Shown here piece by piece: positions 59,453 to 64,000 of a stretch of DNA of 64,000 bases. Below the pieces are notes generated by a model. It was not told the DNA's origin and did no database searches. It was given only the letters and a program-made list of their open reading frames with translations. The stretch covers positions 9,803,501 to 9,867,500 of the forward strand of contig NZ_CP127173.1 in the NCBI RefSeq assembly GCF_030264295.1. The letters are read 5' to 3'. Positions within the stretch are counted from its first letter, which is position 1. Every line of letters begins with the position of its first letter. Position numbers and translations under genes: made by a program. This DNA is from Amycolatopsis nalaikhensis (GTDB lineage Bacteria; Actinomycetota; Actinomycetes; Mycobacteriales; Pseudonocardiaceae).

Positions 59453-59710
59453 TCAGGCAGCGACGGTGATCTCCAGCGCGGCCCGCCCGGCCTCGGTCAG
59501 CTCGGCGGGAACGCGCCCGCTGGCGCCTTCGACGGCGGGCCGCAGGTAGCCACCGTGGGCGAGGGCGTGCGCGGTCATCTGATCGCAGCAGGCGAATCCA
59601 TCGATGAAGAGGTCGGGCTCGCAGCTACACGACATCTGCGCGCGACCGGCGGCCACCGCCTTCAGCATCGCCATCGCGCGGTGAGTGAGCTCGACTCCTG
59701 AACCGGACAC
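59453..59710 (-). CDS. Small Cys-rich conserved-type protein
   Basis: 85 residues from GTG 59710 (AGAGGAAGG upstream). HRAMAMLKAVAAGRAQMSCS with SCSCEPDLFIDGFACCDQMT: four Cys in 14 residues that might bind a metal or form disulfides. The C-terminal part is helical (ELTEAGRAALEITVA), like the end of a winged helix. No signal peptide. Unknown function. Confidence 0.6.
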   Translation of the reverse strand: MSGSGVELTHRAMAMLKAVAAGRAQMSCSCEPDLFIDGFACCDQMTAHALAHGGYLRPAVEGASGRVPAELTEAGRAALEITVAA

Positions 59711-60203
59711 CGGACTGCCTTCCTCTCGCAACCACTACAACGAGTCATTCGCCCGTTGGGCCGATTGTGTTACTTACGGCACTATGACGCTTCGGGTGCG
59801 GGTGAGGTTCCGTGCCGTTCGCGGCTTTTCGGTGAGGGGCCAGCGGGAGAGACCACGACCTCGCCTGAGCAACCGGCGGCCGGGCTCCCCCGAGCAACCG
59901 GCGGCCGGCAACGCAAACCAGGCACGACGTCACCAGACCTCCCCCGCCCCTCGTCCTCGCCGCTCTTCAGTCGACGGTTGAGCTTGTCAAGGCACGCTTT
60001 CCCGCCTTGACAAGGTCGACCGGCGGCTGAACACTCCGCGAGGAGGGGTGGGGGATGTCGGGCCCGCCTTCTTTTTCGTTGGACGCGGGTTCAAAGACAA
60101 AGAATGTCCTCGCCGGACGGGCAGGCTCTGGGATGGCCGGGGCTTCGTAGTCTTGTTGCGTTCTCGTGGGGGCCGCGAGGTGGTCATCCCGCTCCTTTCT
60201 GGG
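59711..60203. other. Intergenic region with a 25-base tandem repeat and a perfect hairpin
   Basis: About 490 bases without a supported gene. A 17-base direct repeat GAGCAACCGGCGGCCGG lies at 59867-59883 and 59892-59908 (period 25). An 11-bp perfect hairpin CTTGTCAAGGC / GCCTTGACAAG is at 59983-59993 / 60004-60014. The latter could be a terminator or a repeat element; no neighbouring gene ends there. Confidence 0.45.
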
Positions 60204-60698
60204 TCATGGACCCGCTTGCCACTTCGGCTTTCGCTGGGGTGCCAGGTAGTCGCGGTAATACATCAGCATTGCCACCGTCAACGGGATCGTTGTCAGTGGC
60301 CAGACCACCAATGCCACCAGCGGTAGCCACCACGGCAGGTAGTCCGCGTGGCCCAGCAAGACCAATAACGGCGCCAGGATCGCTGCCGGGGTCAGCCAGC
60401 CGTACGCGTACGTTCGGGCCACCTCTGGTGCCCTCACGCGGGACCAGCCCGCTATCTCGTAGCGCGTTGTGATCGTCAGGTGGTTGGTGCCCGCCGGGTC
60501 GATGCCGTGGTCTCGTACGTAATACCTGCCCAGTGGTGCTATCGGCAGGCCGAACACCATGAACCAGCGGGTGGCGAAACAGTAGCCACTCTCGTCCTTG
60601 CGGGTGAAACCCTTGAACTCGAAGCCGATTCCGTTCGCGCTGCGGAGGCTTCGGGGGCCGGGATGCTCGGCTGAGATCGGCCAGACGTCATCGGGCAT
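60204..60698 (-). CDS. Conserved-type membrane protein, two helices
   Basis: 164 residues. The N-terminal soluble part (about 20-95) has SANGIGFEFKGFTRKDESGY, CFATRWFMVFGLPIAPLGRY, then two hydrophobic segments at about 103-120 and 122-145. The conserved look of N-G-I-G, ATRW and LP-I-x-PL suggests a small family of membrane-associated proteins of unknown job. Ends with a basic, Pro-rich tail. It lies 25 bases before the TetR gene stop on the same strand. Confidence 0.65.
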   Translation of the reverse strand: MPDDVWPISAEHPGPRSLRSANGIGFEFKGFTRKDESGYCFATRWFMVFGLPIAPLGRYYVRDHGIDPAGTNHLTITTRYEIAGWSRVRAPEVARTYAYGWLTPAAILAPLLVLLGHADYLPWWLPLVALVVWPLTTIPLTVAMLMYYRDYLAPQRKPKWQAGP

Positions 60699-60723
60699 GC
60701 GCGGATCGTAGCCGGGGCCGCCC

Positions 60724-61326
60724 TCAGCCGTCTGCCAAGCGCAGCTCCAGCGTTCTCGCCCACTCCTTGACTATCTGCTTGCGCCTTCGCGTGTCGTCCG
60801 TCAGGAGGTTGGCCAAGCCCAGGCCTCGGGCCAAGTCCAACGTTGCCTGGACCAGTTCGCGCACTCCCGGGCGGGACTCGTCCACACCCAGCAGCTCCAC
60901 CGTCATCCGGTGCGCCTCGCGGCCCACCCTTGCCTCCAACGGCACCAAGACCTCTCGCAGCGCCTCGTCCGTCGCCGCCACCGACCAGAGCTGCAGCGCC
61001 GCCCTGAACAACGGTCCCGTGTACAGATTCAGGACCATCTCCACCACGCGCTCGATGCGCGTCGAGCCGTTCGGGAGGTCCGCCGCCTGGGCCTTCAGCT
61101 CGTCTATCTGCGATTGCCCCAGCAGGTCCACCGCTGCCACCACCAGGTCCTCGCGGGCTGGGAAGTGGTGCTGCGCCGCTCCTCGCGATACCCCCGCCCG
61201 CTCGGCTATGCCCGCCACCGTGACGCCGTGCCAGCCTCGCTCTCCGAAACTGTCCAACGCCGCCTCGATCAACCGCCGCCGCGTTGTGCGGCTGCGCTCC
61301 TGCTGGGGCTCGCGGATGCCGGTCAA
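60724..61326 (-). CDS. TetR-family regulator of the acyl-CoA operon
   Basis: 200 residues from TTG 61326, which overlaps the SDR stop (TTGA). HTH: RSRTTRRRLIEAALDSFGER, GWHGVTVAGIAERAGVSRGA and AQHHFPAREDLVVAAVDLLG. The ligand part is helical with RIERVVEMVLNLYTGPLFRA. Coupled to SDR and acyl-CoA dehydrogenase genes, it is a likely repressor that senses acyl-CoA esters, as related regulators do. Ligand unproven. Confidence 0.86.
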   Translation of the reverse strand: MTGIREPQQERSRTTRRRLIEAALDSFGERGWHGVTVAGIAERAGVSRGAAQHHFPAREDLVVAAVDLLGQSQIDELKAQAADLPNGSTRIERVVEMVLNLYTGPLFRAALQLWSVAATDEALREVLVPLEARVGREAHRMTVELLGVDESRPGVRELVQATLDLARGLGLANLLTDDTRRRKQIVKEWARTLELRLADG

Positions 61327-62159
61327 GCCTTTTCCACCCAGAAGTCGAGCTGGAGGTCCTCTTCCGCCGTGTTGCCGATTCGGTACTTCGCGAAGTCCGT
61401 CACCCCGGCTTCGCGCAGCACCTCGTCGTCGATGTAGAAGTTGCCCGTCGCCGACGTGCTCGGCTTCGTCAGGATCACATGCGCCGCGTCGGCCATGATC
61501 TCCGGTGTTCGGCTTCGGGAGGCCAACTCCGCCCCCACCACGTTGCGGATCGCCGCCGTGTCGATCGTTGTCCGGGGCCACAGCGAGTTCACCGCCACCC
61601 CGTCCTCGCGCAGCTCCGCCGCCAAGCCCACCGTTACCAGGCTCATCGAGTACTTCGCGATGCTGTACGCCAAGTGTCCGGCCGTGAACCACTTCTCGTC
61701 GAGGCTGATCGGCGGGGACAACGTCAGGATGTGTGCGTTCGACGACCGGCGCAGGTGCGGGATCGACAGCTTGGACAGCAGGAACGTTCCGCGCGCGTTG
61801 ATGTCCTGCATCAAGTCGTAGCGCTTCATGCTCACCTGGTCCGTCGGCGTCAGGTCGATCGCGCTCGCGTTGTTCACCACGATGTCGATGCCGCCGAACT
61901 GCTCCGCCGTCTTCGCCACCGCGGCCGCCACTCCGTCGTCGTCGCGGACGTCGCCGATGATCGGCAACGCCTGGCCGCCCGCCTCTTCGATCGCCTTCGC
62001 CGCCGTGTAGATCGTGCCCGGGAGCTTCGGGTGCGGCTCCGCCGTCTTCGCCAGCAACGCGATGTTCGCGCCGTCCGCAGCCGCTCGGAGTGCGATCGCC
62101 TCGCCGATGCCCCGGCTGCCGCCGGACATGATGATCGTCTTGCCGTCCAGTGTAGACAA
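61323..62159 (-). CDS. SDR oxidoreductase, HSDL2-like
   Basis: 278 residues from TTG 62159, which has an AGGAGGG site. Cofactor loop MSGGSRGIGEAIALRAAADG, the HSDL2-typical insertion LLAKTAEPHPKLPGTIYTAA, IDIVVNNASAIDLTPTDQVS, Ser at ILTLSPPISLDE and Tyr-x3-Lys at AYSIAKYSMSLVTVGLAAEL. The end block YIDDEVLREAGVTDFAKYRI is also family-like. Probably a hydroxyacyl or acyl dehydrogenase/reductase in the breakdown pathway encoded by the operon. Confidence 0.88.
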   Translation of the reverse strand: MSTLDGKTIIMSGGSRGIGEAIALRAAADGANIALLAKTAEPHPKLPGTIYTAAKAIEEAGGQALPIIGDVRDDDGVAAAVAKTAEQFGGIDIVVNNASAIDLTPTDQVSMKRYDLMQDINARGTFLLSKLSIPHLRRSSNAHILTLSPPISLDEKWFTAGHLAYSIAKYSMSLVTVGLAAELREDGVAVNSLWPRTTIDTAAIRNVVGAELASRSRTPEIMADAAHVILTKPSTSATGNFYIDDEVLREAGVTDFAKYRIGNTAEEDLQLDFWVEKA

Positions 62160-62169
62160 AGCGACCCTC

Positions 62170-63336
62170 CTAGTAGGACTTCGGGAGGCCGAGGCTGTGC
62201 TGGCCGACGAAGTTGAGCACCATCTCGCGGCTGACCGGGGCGATCCGGCCCAAGCGCACCGCCGTCACCAGGGTGCCGAGGCCGTACTCGGTCGCCAAGC
62301 CGTTGCCGCCGTGTGTCTGGACCGCCTGGTCCGTCGCTCGGATCGCCACCTCGGCCGCCGCGTACTTGGCCATGTTCGCCGATTCGCCCGCGCCGAAGTC
62401 GTCGCCCGAATCGTAGAGCGACGCCGCCTTCTGCGTCATCAGCTTCGCCAGCTCCAGCTCGATCTTGATCTCCGCCAGCGGGTGCGCCAGGCCCTGGTGC
62501 GTGCCGATCGGTGCGCCCCAGACCTTCCGCTCGTTCGCGTAGCCGACCGCCTTCGCCAGCGCGTACCGGGCGATGCCCAGTGAGAACGACGCGCCCATGA
62601 TGCGTTCCGGGTTCAGGCCCGCGAACAGCTGCGCGATCGCCGCGTCCTCCTCGCCCACCAGCGCCTCCGCCGGGAGCTTGACGTCGTCGAGGAACAGCGA
62701 GAACTGGTTCTCCGGTGCGATGATGTCCATCGGGATCTTCGTGTACTCGAAGCCCTCGGTGCCCGTCGGCAGGATGAACAGCGCGGGCTTCAGCTTGCCC
62801 GTCTTCGCGTCCTCGGTGCGGCCGACCACCAGCACCGCGTCGGCCTCGTCGACGCCGGAGATGAACACCTTGCGTCCACTGAGGACCCAGCCGTCGCCGT
62901 CGCGCTTGGCCGTCGTCGTGATCTTGTGGGAGTTCGAGCCCGCGTCCGGCTCGGTGATCGCGAAGACCATCCGCTTGGTTCCGTCGGCGATGCCCGGCAG
63001 CCACTGCTTCTTCTGCTCTTCGGTGCCGAAGCGGGAGATCACCGTGCCGCAGATCGCCGGCGAGACGACCATCAGCAGCAACGGCGAGCCCGCCGCGGCC
63101 AGCTCTTCGAGCACTGCCGCGAGGTCGGCGATGCCCGCACCCCCGCCGCCGTACTCCTCGGGGATGTTGACGCCGAGGTAGCCCAGCCGGCCGGCCTCGT
63201 CCCACAGCTCGTGGGTCTTCTCGTCCGCCCGCGCCTTGCGGGCGTAGTACTCGTGCCCGTACTTGGCGCCGAGCTCGGCGACCGCCTTGCGGAGCGCGAT
63301 CCGCTCTTCCGGCTCGATGAAGTTCATGGCGTTCAT
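62170..63336 (-). CDS. Acyl-CoA dehydrogenase
   Basis: 388 residues. N-domain with LGYLGVNIPEEYGGGGAGIA, beta-domain with VFAITEPDAGSNSHKITTTA and WVLSGRKVFISGVDEADAVL, C-domain with RIMGASFSLGIARYALAKAV and AVQTHGGNGLATEYGLGTLV. The catalytic base is most likely an acidic residue in the C-domain; I could not place it with certainty. ATG 63336 overlaps the carboxylase stop (ATGA). Next to a biotin carboxylase it resembles FadE19/isovaleryl-type enzymes of branched-chain breakdown. Confidence 0.9.
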   Translation of the reverse strand: MNAMNFIEPEERIALRKAVAELGAKYGHEYYARKARADEKTHELWDEAGRLGYLGVNIPEEYGGGGAGIADLAAVLEELAAAGSPLLLMVVSPAICGTVISRFGTEEQKKQWLPGIADGTKRMVFAITEPDAGSNSHKITTTAKRDGDGWVLSGRKVFISGVDEADAVLVVGRTEDAKTGKLKPALFILPTGTEGFEYTKIPMDIIAPENQFSLFLDDVKLPAEALVGEEDAAIAQLFAGLNPERIMGASFSLGIARYALAKAVGYANERKVWGAPIGTHQGLAHPLAEIKIELELAKLMTQKAASLYDSGDDFGAGESANMAKYAAAEVAIRATDQAVQTHGGNGLATEYGLGTLVTAVRLGRIAPVSREMVLNFVGQHSLGLPKSY

Positions 63337-64000
63337 GCGTTTTCTCCCACCACCGCGAGGATCGTGCCCACTTCGACCTGCTGACCGACCGTGACCGGGA
63401 GCTCCGCCACCACGCCGTCGGCGGGGGCGGCGATCCGGTGTTCCATCTTCATCGCCTCGAGCCACAGCAGCGGGTCGCCCGCCTTCACCGCGTCCCCGGC
63501 CTGAACCGCGAGCCGGACGACGGTGCCCGGCATCGGCGCCACCAGGGACCCGGCGGCCAGTGCCGCGTCCGGGTCGGCGAACCGCGGCTCGGCCTTGAGC
63601 GCCACGGAACCCAGCGGCGAGTCCACGTAGGACACGCCGTCGTGCCGGGCGACGTCGAACGTGCGCCGCACCCCGGCGACGTCCAGCACGACCCGGCCCG
63701 GCTCGGCCGTCACCAGGTCGGCTTCGAAACCTTCCGCGCGGAGGCCGTCCCGGGTCAGTGAGTAGACGACCTCGTACTCGCGGTCGGCGACCGTGAAGAC
63801 CTTGCGCTGCCCGGCCGAACGGACGTTGCGCCAGCCGCTGGGCAGCCTGCCCTGCGTGGTCGCGGCCGCCCGGTTGCCCGCCGCGTCGGCCAGCGCCGCG
63901 GCCAGCGCCGAGAGACGCTCGGTGTCCTCAGTGGCCAGTGGTGCGGCGAGGGTGTCGAGACCGTGGCGGTCGAAGAACGCCGTGTCGGTCTCCCCGGCCA
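63333..64000 (-). CDS. Acyl-CoA carboxylase alpha subunit, C-terminal part (gene continues beyond window)
   Basis: About 221 residues to the window end, frame open. Outer part is the BT/linker domain (SGWRNVRSAGQRKVFTVADR). The last 75 residues form the biotin carboxyl carrier domain with AGSLVAPMPGTVVRLAVQAG and the biotin-attachment motif LWLEAMKMEHRI; the biotinylated Lys is coded at 63449-63447. The carboxylase domains lie to the right. With the acyl-CoA dehydrogenase this suits 3-methylcrotonyl-CoA or a similar carboxylase for leucine or isoprenoid breakdown; acetyl/propionyl-CoA carboxylase is the alternative. Confidence 0.9.
   Translation of the reverse strand, partial: AGETDTAFFDRHGLDTLAAPLATEDTERLSALAAALADAAGNRAAATTQGRLPSGWRNVRSAGQRKVFTVADREYEVVYSLTRDGLRAEGFEADLVTAEPGRVVLDVAGVRRTFDVARHDGVSYVDSPLGSVALKAEPRFADPDAALAAGSLVAPMPGTVVRLAVQAGDAVKAGDPLLWLEAMKMEHRIAAPADGVVAELPVTVGQQVEVGTILAVVGENA

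Noticed and set aside
59867..59908. CRISPR-like repeat
   Set aside because: Only two copies of a 17-base GC-rich unit with an 8-base gap. No array and no cas genes.

Overview
The window is high-GC actinobacterial DNA. Dense operons with ATGA/GTGA stop-start overlaps, frequent GTG and TTG starts, a DasR-type chitinase operator, many one-component regulators and a soil catabolic repertoire suggest a Pseudonocardiaceae, most likely Amycolatopsis or a close relative. This is inferred from gene content, since no rRNA or taxonomic marker is present. No rRNA, tRNA or CRISPR array was found.

Layout. 1-4323: an MFS drug exporter cut by the window edge, a universal stress protein, a divergent IMPase-like/LysR pair and an NAD(P)-binding protein. 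4547-9208: a giant Rhs/YD polymorphic toxin with a WXG-like N-terminus and a C-terminal tip that I read as a CD38-like NAD-consuming domain. No immunity gene is visible. 9226-10270: decayed LysR and POT-transporter fragments around an SDR. 10447-22729: a large catabolic cluster with a GntR regulator, a Rieske dioxygenase alpha/beta pair, a 100-residue unknown protein, class I amidotransferase, glutamine-synthetase-like ligase, ferredoxin, ferredoxin reductase, a GAF-LuxR regulator, an FAD oxidase, an AAHS transporter, an FAH-family hydrolase and a VOC protein. The ligase/amidotransferase/dioxygenase combination is the hallmark of aniline-type (gamma-glutamylanilide) dioxygenase systems. 22991-27742: stress protein, DMT transporter, a P450/SDR operon and its divergent regulator.

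28020-33471 holds a YeeE/YedE sulfur transporter and, as a separate unit, a secreted selenium-binding-protein/methanethiol-oxidase-like protein, a CopD-like membrane protein and two tiny secreted proteins, set off by strong hairpins. 33944-34990 is a gene graveyard: a truncated IS5-type transposase and fragments of other genes. 35043-37212 is a DUF1330 protein and a MarR-MFS efflux operon. 37412-44055 is an apparently complete terephthalate operon (tphA2-A3-B-A1, an AAHS transporter and a small alpha/beta hydrolase) with a divergent IclR regulator and palindromic operators.

44089-64000: an MFS/DHDPS-family operon with a LacI regulator; an epimerase/TetR pair; an AlkZ-like DNA glycosylase convergent with a WYL regulator, both carrying the same 27-bp palindrome upstream; a cytosine-deaminase-like enzyme, a 2OG-Fe oxygenase, a diguanylate cyclase, a DasR-box chitinase, an NCS1 permease, a MurJ flippase, small conserved proteins, and the start of a TetR-SDR-acyl-CoA dehydrogenase-biotin carboxylase operon typical of branched-chain acyl-CoA breakdown, cut by the right edge.
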